A model generated the notes under the pieces. It was given only the letters and a program-made list of their open reading frames with translations, was not told the origin of the DNA and ran no database searches. A stretch of DNA of 64,000 nt from Aegilops tauschii subsp. strangulata (lineage: Eukaryota; Streptophyta; Magnoliopsida; Poales; Poaceae): assembly GCF_002575655.3 (NCBI RefSeq), contig NC_053040.3, forward strand, positions 157,977,148-158,041,147, written 5' to 3'. Positions 1 to 10,759 of this stretch are shown here, one piece after another (the first letter of the stretch is position 1; every line of letters begins with the position of its first letter). Both the position numbers and the translations under genes were made by a program.

Positions 1-632
1 ATGATGCTGTGCAATGAGGCCTCCGACAGATGAACCAACACAAGCGCAAGTTTTTTCAGCAATGGCAGTCAAAGCATTTGTACTAGATTGTCTGCTAGAT
101 GGCACCGGGTCAAGGTGGCGGTGTGGAGAGAGGAGGAAAACCATGAGATGGGCATCGGTGGTGAGGGCACAGATGCAGCTATTGGTGGTAACCTATCACT
201 GTAGTAATGGTAGAACTCAAGCTACTGGAGTTTATCCAATTGACGGGATGTCAGCCAGGCGGCCACCGTGCAGGGTATGTCTAGCAGGTAGCATGACGGG
301 ATGCAGATGCGTTGAACGGAGCCCTGGTGCGAGGAGATGATGGCTTCAGGGAGTTCAGAATCATCATCGATGGATAGCTGACGATAGTCGAGATTAAGAG
401 GCGCGGTGCGCCACAGAGTGCGCCACCAAGATGCGAGGACTTGTGTGCGGCAGCCATCCTTGGTGGGGAGAAGGGAGATGATCTCCCCAAGGATTTCATC
501 GGGGAGATCGCTGATGCGGTCCACCGGAGATTCTTCTGGTTCCTCAGGTCCAGGGGGGCGCTTCTGGCCGCACAGCCGGGTCCAAGATCTACATCCGACG
601 GTAGCGCTGGCCGGAGCCTCATTTGTGTACAT
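1..632 (-). pseudogene. F-box/LRR protein gene, 5' part, broken
   Basis: The minus-strand frame from the ATG at 632 encodes an F-box: an acidic leader, then DRISDLPDEILGEIISLLP and a following W-x-x-LW-x-x-APLNLDY block, typical of grass F-box/LRR/FBD proteins, which act as substrate adaptors in SCF ubiquitin ligases. The same frame continues to position 1 through leucine-rich sequence (LEFYHYY, then LPLLKKLALVLVHLSEASLHSI), so the gene runs off the left edge. It is interrupted in frame by TAG at 222-224 and TGA at 69-71; the TGA stands where the context suggests arginine (CGA to TGA). Two nonsense codons within an otherwise well-kept frame argue for a recent pseudogene. An intron hiding the stops is possible but I see no good GT-AG pair around them. 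The family is clear; the exact member is not. Confidence 0.72.
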
Positions 633-1799
633 ACCAATCTGAAAGAAAAAATGGCATAACAAGTAGGACATTCGGAATCAATTCTCAAGATCAGGAAGAA
701 AAAGGCACAAACATTAGGACATCCAAAATCAATTCTCAAGATCTGGCCACGAATTACTAGCAGCAAGCTAACCCTAGTCGGATTATTAGCAAAAATCATT
801 TGTAGAGAACAAACAATTAATCACTAGCTCTATACAGATAACATTCAAACAATCAATACACTACGTGCATCTAACGGATCTTAATTACTCTGATTTCATG
901 GACTGAGAGAACATAACCATAGGATTTGTATTCCAGAAAACACATGATATGTTTGCCGCACAAATGGTTATATAGATGACTAGTCGCAGTCGTTACCGAA
1001 GTTGTTGTTGACCTCCAGCTTCGGCTGGGGGGCATGATGGCGCCAACGAAGTCAAGGTCGTGCTGCTGCCCACGCGAGACCTTGTCGGCGGCGACGGAAA
1101 CCTCTATGCCTAGCTTCACGTGTTGCATGGGTGCTTCACCAGCCCCGGTGTCGCCACTCCCTCTGCTGGTGCGCTTCGGCGGCATCGTCATACACTCTAG
1201 AGTCCAGACGTTGGTGACCACTATGGACAGGGGATGCGGCCGCCTATTATGGCCGGTGGCTTGGGCGCGCAATTAATACGGACCAGTGGGACCGAGGTAG
1301 GTTGCGGTCAAAAGTGGTCTCGCCTCCCGGTGAGCCTGCATGGCGGACTTCTTCCATTCCTACCATCATTTCACACAGCTACTCGCATGCCTCCCCGTCG
1401 CACACCTACACGCATGCCTCCCGGTATGCCTGCGCGGCGGACTGCTTGCATGCGTCCCATCAACTCTCGCCTGCTCGCACGGCACACGGGGCGTGTGGCA
1501 ACACGTATATTTTTTGGTTTCTTTGCTGCCGCTTTCCTGCGTTGAACAACTCGCACGCTTCCTGGTGAGCCTCTCGGTGAGCCTGCGAACCGGACTGCGC
1601 TCGCACGTCTCCCGTACAGTCAAGCAGCTATCCGCACGGCACCTCCTATAGGCATTAAAACCAAGACACGTGGGGTCACATGAATGGTTAACAGAACACA
1701 CACGGTTTGAATTATACAAATGTTTGAGATATTAAAGTGGCAGCTATTTTTTCAAAATGCCTTTGTTGGCTATTATTCGAGTGCGCCTTCTCTCAAAAT
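633..1799. other. Spacer upstream of the F-box pseudogene
   Basis: No gene that I can defend. A minus-strand ORF at 871-1272 (133 codons) contains a plausible start in a Pro/Lys/Arg-rich stretch (MTMPPKRTSRGSG at about 1192 downwards), but it has no recognisable domain. The stretch 1340-1470 holds an imprecise repeat of 'cgcatgcctcccg'-type words, which opens overlapping frames on both strands. This is where the promoter of the F-box gene would lie; no clear TATA box was identified. Confidence 0.4.
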
Positions 1800-4640
1800 G
1801 GATACGAAAAATACCACAGCATGTTGGGTGCCATTCCATGATAGCCTGCCAAGTTTCAAGAATTTCACACGAGTTTTGGATTTACTAGAATTTAAAAACC
1901 AGGCATATCAACGTTTTGCCGGCAATCAACAGTGCCTTGGTGTTTGAAATTCATTCCCATTTCTTGCATGGGACCTAAGCATGCACCCAAGGACACAGCT
2001 TTGACTTATCAACCAATTTATATGCACTGGAGCATGTGCATGTATTTCAAATTTGAATTATGCACATAAAATGCCTAGAAAACCCAGTTAATGTATAAAA
2101 ATGTCCAAACGAACCCCGAAAAATTCGAAAACTTAACACAACACTTCTGTTGTTCTATGTTGACACTAGAAAATTTTGGAAAGCAATAAGAGGCAACGGA
2201 TATCATTTCGTCCCCAAAGGTGGCACGTTCCCTACCGAAACCATCAGGCTTGTTGTGAGAAGCTCTGGTTTGTGAGAAGCTTACACCCAAACCTGCCCCA
2301 AATGGGACAAAAAAATTACCACGGCATGTCGGGTGCTGCTCCATGATACCATGCCAAGTTTCATGAATTTCAGACGAGTTTTGGATTTACTAGAATTTAA
2401 AAACCAGGTATCTCAATGTTTTGCCAGCAATCAACAGTGCCCTGATGTTTGAAATTCATTCCCATTTCTTGCATGGGACCTAAGCATGCACCCAAGGACA
2501 CAGATTTGATTTTTCAATCATTTTATATGCACGGGAGCATGTGCATGTATTTCAAATTTGAATTATACACATAAACTGCCTAGAAAACCGATTTAATGTA
2601 TAAAAATGTCCAAACAAACCCCAAAAAATTCCAAAACTTAACACAACACTCCTGTTGTTCTATGTTGACACTAGAATTTTTTTGAAAGCAATAAGAGGCA
2701 GCGGATATCGTTTCGTCCCCAAAGGTGGCACGTTCCCTACCAAAACCATCAGCCTTGTTGTGAGAAGTTCAGGTTTATGAGAAGCTTATACACAAACCTG
2801 CCCTAAATGGGACAAAAAAATTACCACTGCATGTTGATGCCGCTCCATGATACCATGCCAAGTTCCATGAATTTCAGACGAGTTTTGGTTTTACTAGAAT
2901 TTAAAAACCAGGTATCTCGACATTTTGCCGGCAATCAACAGTGCCCTGGTGTTTGAAATTCATTCCCATTTCTTGCATGGGACCTAAGCATGCACCCAAG
3001 GACACAGATTTAATTTTTCAACCATTTTATATGCACGGGAGCATGTGCATGTATTTCAAATTTGAATTATGCACATAAAATGCCTAGAAAACCCAGTTAA
3101 TGTATAAAAATGTCCAAACGAACCCCGAAAAATTCCAAAACTTAACACAACACTCCTGTTGTTCTATGTTGACACTAGAAATTTTTTGAAAGCAATAAGA
3201 GGCAACATATATCGTTTCATCCCCAAAGGTGGCACGTTCCCTACCGAAACCATCAGGCTTGTTGTGAGAAGCTCTCGTTTGTGAGAAGCTTATACCCAAA
3301 CCTGCCCCAAATGGGACAAAAAATTTACCACGGCATGTCGGGTGCCGCTCCATGATACCATGCCAAGTTTCATGAATTTCAGACGAGTTTTGGATTTACT
3401 AGAATTTAAAAACCATGCATCTCAACGTTTTGCCGGCAATCAACAGTGCCCTGGTGTTTGAAATTCATTCCCATTTCTTGCATGGAACCTAAGCATGCAC
3501 ACAAGGACATAGATTTGATTTTTCAACCATTTTATATGCATGGGAGCATGTGCATGTATTTCAAATTTGAATTATGCACATAAAATGCCTAGAAAACCCA
3601 CTTAATGTATAAAAATGTCCAAACGAAACCCCAAAAAATTCCCAAACTTAACACAACACTCCTGTTGTTCTATGTTGACACTAGAAATTTATGGAAAGCA
3701 ATAAGAGGCAACAGATATCGTTTTGTCCCCAAAGGTGGCACGTTCCCTACTGAAACCATCAGGCTTGTTGTCAGAAGCTCTAGTTTATGAGAAACTTATA
3801 CACAAACCTGCCCCAAATGGGACAAAAAATTTACCACTGCATGTTGATGCCACTCCATGATACCATGCCAAGTTCCATGAATTTCAGATGAGTTTTGGTT
3901 TTACTAGAATTTAAAAACCAGGTATCTCAACGTTTTGCCAGCAATCAACAGTGCCCTGGTGTTTGAAATTCATTCCCATTTCTTGCATGGGACCTAAGCA
4001 TGCACCCAAGGACACAGATTTGATTTTTCAACCATTTTATATGCACGGGAGCATGTGCATGTATTTCAAATTTGAATTATGCAGATAAAATGCCTAGAAA
4101 ACCCAGTTAATGTATAAAAATGTCCAAATGAACCCCAAAAATTCCAAAACTTAACACAACACTCCTGTTGTTCTATGTTGACACTAGAATTTTTTTGAAA
4201 GCAATAAGAGGCAACAGATATCGTTTCGTCCCCAAAGGTGGCACGTTCCCTACCGAAACCATCAGGCTTGTTGTGAGAAGCTCTGGTTTGTGAGAAGCTT
4301 ATACCCAAACCTGCCCCAAATGGGATAAAAAAATTACCACGGCATGTTGATACCGCTCCATGATACCATGCCAAGTTTCATGAATTTCAGACGAGTTTTG
4401 GATTTACTAGAATTTAAAAACCAGGTATCTCAATGTTTTGCTGGCAATCAATAGTGCCCTGGTGTTTGAAATCATTCCCAGTTGGACCTAAGCATGCACC
4501 CAAGGACACATATTTGATTTTTCAACCAATTTATATGCACCGGAGCATGTGCATGTAGTTTAATTTTGAATTGTGCACCTGAAATGGCTAGAAACCAGTT
4601 TAATGTATAAAATGTCCAAACAAACCCTGAATAATTCCAA
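1800..4640. repeat. ~505-bp tandem satellite, alternating A/B monomers
   Basis: About 5.6 head-to-tail copies of a ~505-bp unit. The anchor 'caagtt(t/c)catgaatttcag' recurs near 1851, 2353, 2859, 3363, 3869 and 4371 (spacings 502-506). Each unit contains 'gcaatcaacagtgcc', 'cttgcatgggacctaagcatg', 'atgtccaaacgaacccc', 'ggtggcacgttccctacc' and 'aacctgccccaaatggg'. Copies 2, 4 and 6 share one set of variants (caagtttcatg, ggatttactag, tttgtgagaagc) and copies 3 and 5 another (caagttccatg, ggttttactag, tttatgagaa), so the higher-order unit is a dimer of ~1010 bp. The first and last copies are more diverged, as array edges often are. Minus-strand ORFs of 89-102 codons recur every dimer at 2075, 3084 and 4066 and are a by-product of the repeat. 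I cannot name the satellite family. Confidence 0.9.
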
Positions 4641-4812
4641 TTCTTTTACGACACACATATAGTTGCATGTTAACTTCAGATAAAAGGTCTAGCAATTCAA
4701 ACACCGTCCATTACCACTGTGACCCCATTATGTAATACAAATCAAGATGAAAAATCAAGTAGATCCCACACAGTTTATTATCACCAACCGTTGTGAGATG
4801 CAGTACAAAATA
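4641..4812. other. Short spacer between satellite and CACTA-like element
   Basis: A diverged tail of the satellite grades into unique AT-rich sequence. No gene or regulatory motif recognised. Confidence 0.4.
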
Positions 4813-5311
4813 TCCTGGTGCACCGTCGGTGTATAGTACGCCTATGGCTTACGCGAGAAGTTGCATCGGCTACAGTCCACAGCCTCTGCATCCCTCGCAA
4901 TCCCGAAAATATTACTACCTCGTAATCTCGAAAATATCTACCGCTTGGAAGGTTTTAATGTTTGATAGCACACGATTAGTATGTGCGGACCGTGTGCGAT
5001 GTTTGTTACTCCCACTCTGCTTCAGTCCCTTGATTCAAATTTTCAGTAGCCCCGGCATTTTACTCCCGCCTCTGCATCCCTCGCAATCTCAAAAATATCT
5101 ACTCGCCCTTGATCCAAATTTTCAGTAGCCCCGCCTTATTACTCCCGCCTAGTAAAATTTTCAGTTGCCGCAGTATTTCCTCAAACACCACCTTGCCCCC
5201 CTCCACACACACCACACTCTCCCCAAAACCTCCGCTCACACAGACACACACCACCCTCGAAACCATTGGTAGGTCGCCACCATCGCCGGCGCCTCCATCC
5301 TCAACCTCTGC

Positions 5312-6149
5312 ATGTGTGCCGGGGAGCTCGAGGAGCCAATGGCCAAAAAGAGGTTTATCACGGCCTTTTCGTTCGACACCCGCGAGGTGGCCGCCGAGGT
5401 GTCCCCGTCGTCCTCCGCGGGCTCGATCCACCATTGCCGGTCCCCCGATCCGCCCGCCGCCGCGCCCCTATGCCGGTTCAAGGACTTCCCCGTCCTCCCT
5501 TGGACTCGGCAGCCGACGAGGTCCTACCTCGGGGTCCGGTAGCGGCGGTGGGGGACGTGGGTCACCGAGATTACAGATCGAGAGACCCACACCTGCCGGT
5601 GGATTAGTAGCTTCCACACGGCCGAGCTCACGGCCATGGAATACGACCGCTGGCAGGTCCGCCACCACGGCACGGCGGCTAGGCTTAATTTCCCCTTCGG
5701 CACACGTCCGGTCGACCTTGTTCCGCCGGAGCCAGGGGTGGTGAGCTCGGCTATGGCGCGGGAGGACCGCGAGGCATGGGAGCGCCTCGAGGCCGAGGCC
5801 GCCGACGAGGCCTACATGCAGGAGCTCCGCCGGCAGCACCCGGAGCTCGTTGAGGCGGAGCGGGCGATCTTTGCCGTCAGAGGGCGGCGAGGTTATCGCG
5901 CTCTCCTCCGATGATGAGGTCGAAGGCGGCGAGGTTATCGCGCTCTCCTCTGATGACGAGGTCGAAGGCGGTGGCGACGGTGGCGCAGAGGGCGTCGAGG
6001 TGGGCCCCGAGGACGAGGAGATCGACATAGACGTGTGGAGGAGTGCCTTCCCCAACGACCCCGATGACGGCACCGGCCCGGACCCGGCTCGCAGCACACC
6101 GTACATGACGAGCAAAGATTGGCTCGACCTCTACTTCGATCGAAAGTAG
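5312..6149 (+). pseudogene. AP2/ERF-like gene, degenerate, one nonsense codon and one frameshift
   Basis: The frame from ATG 5312 reaches SYLGVR and stops at TAG 5540-5542; the same frame then continues RRWGTWVTEI, DRETHTCRW, SFHTAELTAMEYDRW and ARLNFPFG. This follows the AP2 DNA-binding pattern (YRGVRQR-WG-WVAEI-D, then W-GTF-TAE-AA-AYD, then A-LNFP), so the TAG most simply replaces the conserved glutamine (CAG to TAG). Downstream is a Glu/Ala-rich helix. Near 5880 the frame shifts, and the C-terminus is completed in another frame ending at 6149 with TPYMTSKDWLDLYFDRK. A 42-bp unit encoding GGEVIALSSDDEVE is duplicated exactly or nearly so (5883-5924 and 5925-5966). AP2/ERF proteins are nuclear transcription factors; this copy cannot make a full domain. 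It lies inside the CACTA-like element, which suggests capture. Confidence 0.65.
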
Positions 6150-7183
6150 TTTAGCTTAGTTTAAATTTATGTTTTATGTTCGGTTATGCAAAACTATCTA
6201 TGTTTATGTTTGAATGCATGCTACTTTCGGTTGAACCTGCTCTGAACTTGATCAAATTGAAGCTTACAACGTTAAGTTTAGGGGATCGACTAGAAAAGGC
6301 CAAAAATTGCTGGAGTATATATATGTATCCACTAAGGGTTTTAGTCCTTTAACTTTTAAAGGATCGGCTAGAGATGGCCTTATGACTTGTTTATTTCAGT
6401 TCTTCACAATGTGATGTTCTATATGTGCAACTATTTGTCGTGCAGTTCAATTTCATCAATAACATTTTCAACAATACCACTATGAATTACGATATTTGGT
6501 TGTTGTTAAGGATATTGCAGTTAACATGCCTTTTCGTTTTTAAACAATAACTAGTGTAATTTAGACCTGCACAATACTAGTTTGAATGACTATTTGCTTG
6601 TTTTTAAATGTTATGCCTGATGCAGTTAACACACCTTTCCACTTTTTGTTTTGCTTATCTAGCGTGCTTAAGCCTGCACACTTAAGCTATCATTTGTAGA
6701 TTATGTTGTCTACCATTGATATATTTGGTTGATGTTTAGCCTGTTGTTCTTAACATGCCTTTATATGTACTCATACAGGACAATATTGAGAACAGTGTTG
6801 TTTTCCATCGATGTTAGTTTCATCGCATTGCTTATATGTACTCACTATTTAGGATATCGGTAGCTGGTACCATATAGCCTGGGGCTGATAAGGGATTAAT
6901 CGTCGAATCGGACATTTCACTGAATATATCTGTAACCCATTTATCAGTAGGTTAACTAGGGCCATATTTAATATATCTGAGGCTACATAGCAACATGCAT
7001 TGTACTGAATGACTAAATATGCAATCCCAGGCTACATAGCAACAAGGAAGAGAGTTACCTTAATGTTCTGATGATGTCTAGATATACATGTAATAAAATC
7101 TTATATAATGGGATGGAGGGAGTGTTGTGCCACATCATTTTTCAATTGTTGTTTAGCTTCTAATATTAACTTGGTGCTTTTAG
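6150..7183. other. Non-coding interior of the CACTA-like element
   Basis: AT-rich sequence with no ORF of note. The words 'tttaggggatcgactagaaaaggcc' (around 6278) and 'ttaaaggatcggctagagatggcc' (around 6355) form a short diverged direct repeat. It may be intron or 3' UTR of captured sequence. Nothing else seen. Confidence 0.4.
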
Positions 7184-7563
7184 GTACATATATCATTGCC
7201 AAAGATCCACACTTCGACCCTTTCTGCGTATGGGGCAATGATATATTCATGAACCAGCATCAAGTGAGGAAACTGATAAAGATTGTTATTAAAATGGGTC
7301 AAAAGACGTCAATCAAACTATTTGTTTACACTTTATGCAAGACAACAGTGAACTGCAGGATGGTAAGTAAGAACCCCGTAGCCTTCTTTTTACTTCCCGT
7401 AATGAGTTGTGTGAGATGACAATGTCTCAATCTTTTTCTTTTGCAGTGGATCCTGAAGCAGTTTACTCAAGATTACCTCTCAAAGTACATGATTGGCGGC
7501 CGGACATCACAAGGGGTTGGACTAGAGTCCTGCATGCCTTATGCATCCAGGAGAGCACAATAG
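7184..7563 (+). pseudogene. Two-exon fragment of an unidentified gene
   Basis: A polypyrimidine-AG acceptor just before 7184 opens a frame YIIAKDPHFDPFCVWGNDIF, QVRKLIKIVIKMGQKTSIKLF and ending NCRM at 7362. A consensus donor (ATG|gtaagt at 7363) and acceptor (tcttttgcag at 7437-7446) define an 84-bp intron. The second exon continues in phase as WILKQFTQDYLSKYMIGGRTS and stops at TAG 7561-7563. Phase is kept across a canonical intron, so the piece was once part of a spliced gene, although there is no start codon or downstream exon that I can identify. I do not recognise the family. Its place inside the CACTA-like element, after the AP2 fragment on the same strand, suggests it was captured or belongs to the same composite transcript. 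Confidence 0.45.
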
Positions 7564-8376
7564 GGCCATTCTGCTTCACCTTGTTGAGCAACCGGAATGT
7601 ATGTCGCCTCTTTCTTTACCATCTGTAATAGTACAAGTATAGAACCCTGGTTCATCTTTCTTTATTTGGTGCTTATGTAATTCTTAAACATATGTACCTG
7701 TGAATCGAATAATGCATTGGTTGTTTGAACCTGATGGATATGAATAAAGCTATAGCCTACTTTCAAGTTTAAATTAGGTACAATTTTAAATAGCAGCAAT
7801 TAAATTAGGCCAAAATTACCGTGTGTAGGTCATTACGGCGCACACGGTTAATAAAGCATAGCGTGTGCGATATACATCATAATATAACACAGTTCACGAA
7901 GAGGAAATGTGTGTAACAATGCACACAGTTGCCGTTTGCAAAGCGTGTGTGATGTCAGACACTATCACATACGGTGCAGGAAAACAAAATGTGTGTGATT
8001 GTCTACCTATCGTACACGGTTTATAATCATGAAATGTTTGTGATATGCCAGGCATCCTAAACATAGAGCCAGTTAGGTACTTTCATGGAAACTCCCGTGC
8101 CTGGAATTTGCTTGGCTTTAGCTAAAACCACAAAACTCCGACTATGATGGCAATGCGACAACAAACGAGTAGCAAGGATGAAGCGTTTGGGATATTCGAG
8201 ATATCGGAAACGGTTATATAGGGACAACTGTATGCATCAAGGCTCCTTATCCCCGACGGTTTCTGGGTCGGGAGTGGGAGGACCCCCCTATCGCCATCGC
8301 TCACTAGGCGACGGTTCCAAATGCCGTCATAGAAAGGGGTTAAAAACCGTTTATATAGCACCGACGCGTACCAGTG
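7564..8376. repeat. Right subterminal repeat zone of the CACTA-like element
   Basis: Multiple short direct and inverted copies of 'cacacggtt', 'gcgtgtgcgat' and 'tgtgtgtgat' between 7820 and 8045, followed by 'cggttatata', 'cgacggtt' and 'aaaaaccgtttatatagc' words up to the terminal CAGTG at 8372-8376. In CACTA elements such words are transposase-binding sites. No coding sequence seen. Confidence 0.5.
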
Positions 8377-8397
8377 AAGGTATCATTGTAGTTTGGT

Positions 8398-9324
8398 CTA
8401 GCCGATAGGTATAAATCGGTGAGGCCGAGTTCAACACAGAGGAAAAAGTTTGTCACCTCGGCTCACTTGGCTAATAAGATCTCACAAAGATTTGCAAGGA
8501 ATTAACTGAAGAATTTGCAATGAATTAGATGTAGAGAATGCAGAGAAAAGAAAAGAAATCTAGATGAAGGTTTTTTTATAAGGGGAACAAACAAGCAAAT
8601 AACTTTTGCAATAACACAAAGAAGGAGAAGAAAGAAACACTAGAGAACTTCATCTAGAGGAGGTCGGCGACAAAGTCGCCTATGTTAGAGTATATTGACT
8701 GAGGAGTCAAGTGATAACACTTGATCGTAGGTCATACTCATCGTTTAAGCTCAAAATGGGGTTACCATTTTTCGTTTAAGCACTTTGATGTATTCTCACC
8801 TTGTGGAGCCGCTTTGACCCATGACTTGGGGTAAAGCTTCTCTAAGATGGAATAACATACCTTAGGTGATGGTGTTGATCTTGATCGTGTAGTCGAACTT
8901 GTGTTGGATGCTCAAGGTTGATGTAGCTCATCAAGAGTTGGGAGCACCACTTATAGTTTGAGTTCATCTTCCTACATGGGTTAGTCTTGCAACGAAGAGC
9001 ACTTGTGTATCCAAAATGACAATCATGAAACTTGATACCAAATGAAATTTTAATATAAAGAAATTGTCAAAGGATATGTTGAGTGGATTCATGCTTCCTT
9101 GTTTTCAACAACCATATAGTAGAGACTTGGTGATGTAGAGATTGCTCAAGATATGAGTAACTTGCAATCTCATAGATTTGGGCTCATCCAAGTACCTACA
9201 GGGGTTAGATAACATGCAAGGGTACAAGTATAGATCCAAGACATATGATCATCATCATAAGATAAATATCAAGGATTAGTTCAAAAAGACAAGCTCATGC
9301 CCTGCATGTATACAAATGGAGTTT
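8398..9324 (-). other. Copia 3' non-coding tail, truncated
   Basis: Sequence after the pol stop codon. It has no ORF of note and does not match the 5' LTR at 47412-48990 except for a short 'atcggtgaggccga' word near 8413, of the kind repeated in that LTR. Sireviruses often carry a long region between pol and the 3' LTR. The left limit is set by loss of element-like sequence and is approximate. Confidence 0.55.
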
Positions 9325-9878
9325 CTACTTCAAGTTTGAGGGATCAATGATATTCAATTCACCTCTCAAACAGCAAAATTCTTTCTCATCAAGCGGTTTG
9401 ATGAATATATCCGCCAATTGCGTGTCGGCACGAACATGCTTAAGGTTGATGTCTCCTTTAGCAACATGATCTCGAATGAAATGATGACGAACTTCGATAT
9501 GCTTAGTTCGAGAATGTTGCACGGGATTGTGAGCAATCTTATAGCACTTTCATTATCACAAAGCGATGGAACATGTTTCACATATATCCCATAGTCCTTA
9601 AGAGTTTGGGTCATCCAAAGTAATTGAGCACAACATGATCCGGCGGCAATGTATTCCGCTTCGGCGGTGGATAAGGATACCGAGTTTTGTTTCTTGGAGG
9701 ACCAAGATATAAGAGATCTACCAAGAAATTGACAAGTACCCGAAGTGGACTTTCTATCAACCTTGTCACCGGCATAGTCCGAGTCGGAGTAGCCAATAAG
9801 ATCAAAATAAGACCTCTTAGGATACCAAATGCCAAAGTTTGGTGTATTATAAATTAAGTATCTCACTATCCTTTTCAC
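9325..9878 (-). pseudogene. Copia pol: RNase H and C-terminus
   Basis: The minus frame encodes VKRIVRYL-type sequence, then GYSDSDYAGDKVDRKSTSG, LISWSSKKQNSVSLSTAEAEY and CAQLLWMTQTLKDYGI, the standard Copia RNase H, with the first catalytic aspartate in YSDSDYAG and the glutamate in TAEAEY. A frameshift near 9520-9540 moves the last part into another frame, ending at 9325 with KHIEVRHHFIRDHV, LADIFIKPL and LNIID. RNase H degrades the RNA strand of the RNA-DNA hybrid during reverse transcription. It is separated from the RT piece (9897-10538) by a further frame break near 9890. Confidence 0.85.
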
Positions 9879-9896
9879 AACCTTAAGATGACATTC

Positions 9897-10759
9897 TTAA
9901 GGGGCCGCTTGATATTGTGCACACATGCACACACTTAGCATAATATCGGGACGGGAGGTACATAGATATAATAATGCACCAATCATAGAGCGGTAAACCT
10001 TTTGGTAAACCGGTTTGCCATCCTTAGTCAAGTCAAGATGTCCACTAGTAGGCATGGGTGTTTTCATACCTTTACTTTCTTGCATGTTGAACTTCTTGAA
10101 TAAGTCCTTGGTATACTTTGTTTGGGAAACAAAGGTACCCTCCTTAGTTTGCTTGATTTGCAAACCAAGAAAGAATTTGAGTTCACTCATCATAGAAATC
10201 TCAAACTTCTCCGACATTAGCCTTCCAAACTTTTCACTAAAATGAGGGTTAGTTGAACCAAATATGATATCATCCACATAAATTTGGCACACAAATAATT
10301 CACCATTAACCCTTTTAGTAAAAAGTGCAGAATCAAATTTTCCAATCTCAAAGGCCTTTTCAATAAGGAACTTAGTCAAGAATTTATACCATGCTCTAGG
10401 ATCTTGTTTAAGACCATAAAGAGCTTTGTGAAGTTTGTAAACATGATTAGGTTTCTTGGGATTAACAAAGTCGGGAGGTTGTTTAACATAAACTTCCTCC
10501 TCAATTTCACCATTTTGAAAAGCACTTTTAATGTCCATTTGGTATAAACTGATATCATGTTGATTGGCAGACGCAAGTAAGATGCGTATGGACTCAAAAG
10601 TCTAGCAGCGGGGACACATGTCTCACCATAGTCCATACCTTCGACTTGAGTGTAGCCTTGGGCGACGAGACGGGACTTGTTGCATACAACTTGTCCATCT
10701 TCATCTTGCTTATTCCGAAACACCCATTTGGTTCCAATGACATTTTGGTTGTTGTCCGG
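9897..10759 (-). pseudogene. Copia pol: reverse transcriptase, main part
   Basis: RVT_2 domain in two frames. The 10376-10723 frame begins with FRNKQDEDGQVVCNKSRLVAQGYTQVEGMDYGET; a frame change near 10545 leads to DIKSAFQNGEIEEEVYVKQPPDF, YGLKQDPRAWYKFL, the catalytic YVDDIIFGST and LKFFLGLQIKQ, ending RPDIMLSVCMCAQYQ. The upstream end at 10759 is the Gypsy-1 insertion point; the missing N-terminal part lies at 34077 and above. The enzyme copies element RNA into DNA inside cytoplasmic particles. The YVDD site is kept, but frameshifts make this copy inactive. Confidence 0.88.
10755..10759. other. Target-site duplication of Gypsy-1, left copy
   Basis: tccgg directly before the TGTCGGAG start of the left LTR; the same five bases follow the right LTR at 34072-34076. 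Joining the two Copia flanks over one copy restores a continuous Copia RT frame. Confidence 0.95.

Larger units (their letters stand above)
4813..8376 (+). mobile_element. CACTA-like non-autonomous element carrying gene fragments
   Basis: The right end reads, on the minus strand, CACTGGTACGCGTCGGTGC; the left end at 4813 reads TCCTGGTGCACCGTCGGTG on the plus strand, an imperfect terminal inverted repeat of the CACTA type. Both subterminal zones carry short words related to 'cacacggtt' and 'cgtgtgcgat' in both orientations (4970-5010 at the left, 7820-8045 at the right), and 8200-8365 adds 'cggttatata' and 'ccgacggtt' words, as CACTA subterminal arrays do. No transposase is visible. The inside holds a degenerate AP2/ERF-type gene and an unidentified spliced fragment. 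A 3-bp target duplication was not confirmed (ata versus aag), so the boundaries are approximate. Confidence 0.5.

Noticed and set aside
871..1272. 133-codon minus ORF as a gene
   Set aside because: No recognisable domain, no splice or promoter support; kept only as a remark in the spacer entry.
2075..4374. Three similar 89-102 codon minus-strand ORFs (2075-2344, 3084-3353, 4066-4374) as a gene family
   Set aside because: They recur with the satellite dimer period and vary like the surrounding repeat; no domain, no promoter.
8398..9324. Copia 3' LTR in this stretch
   Set aside because: It does not match the LTR at 47412-48990 beyond one short word; it is the pol-to-LTR tail.
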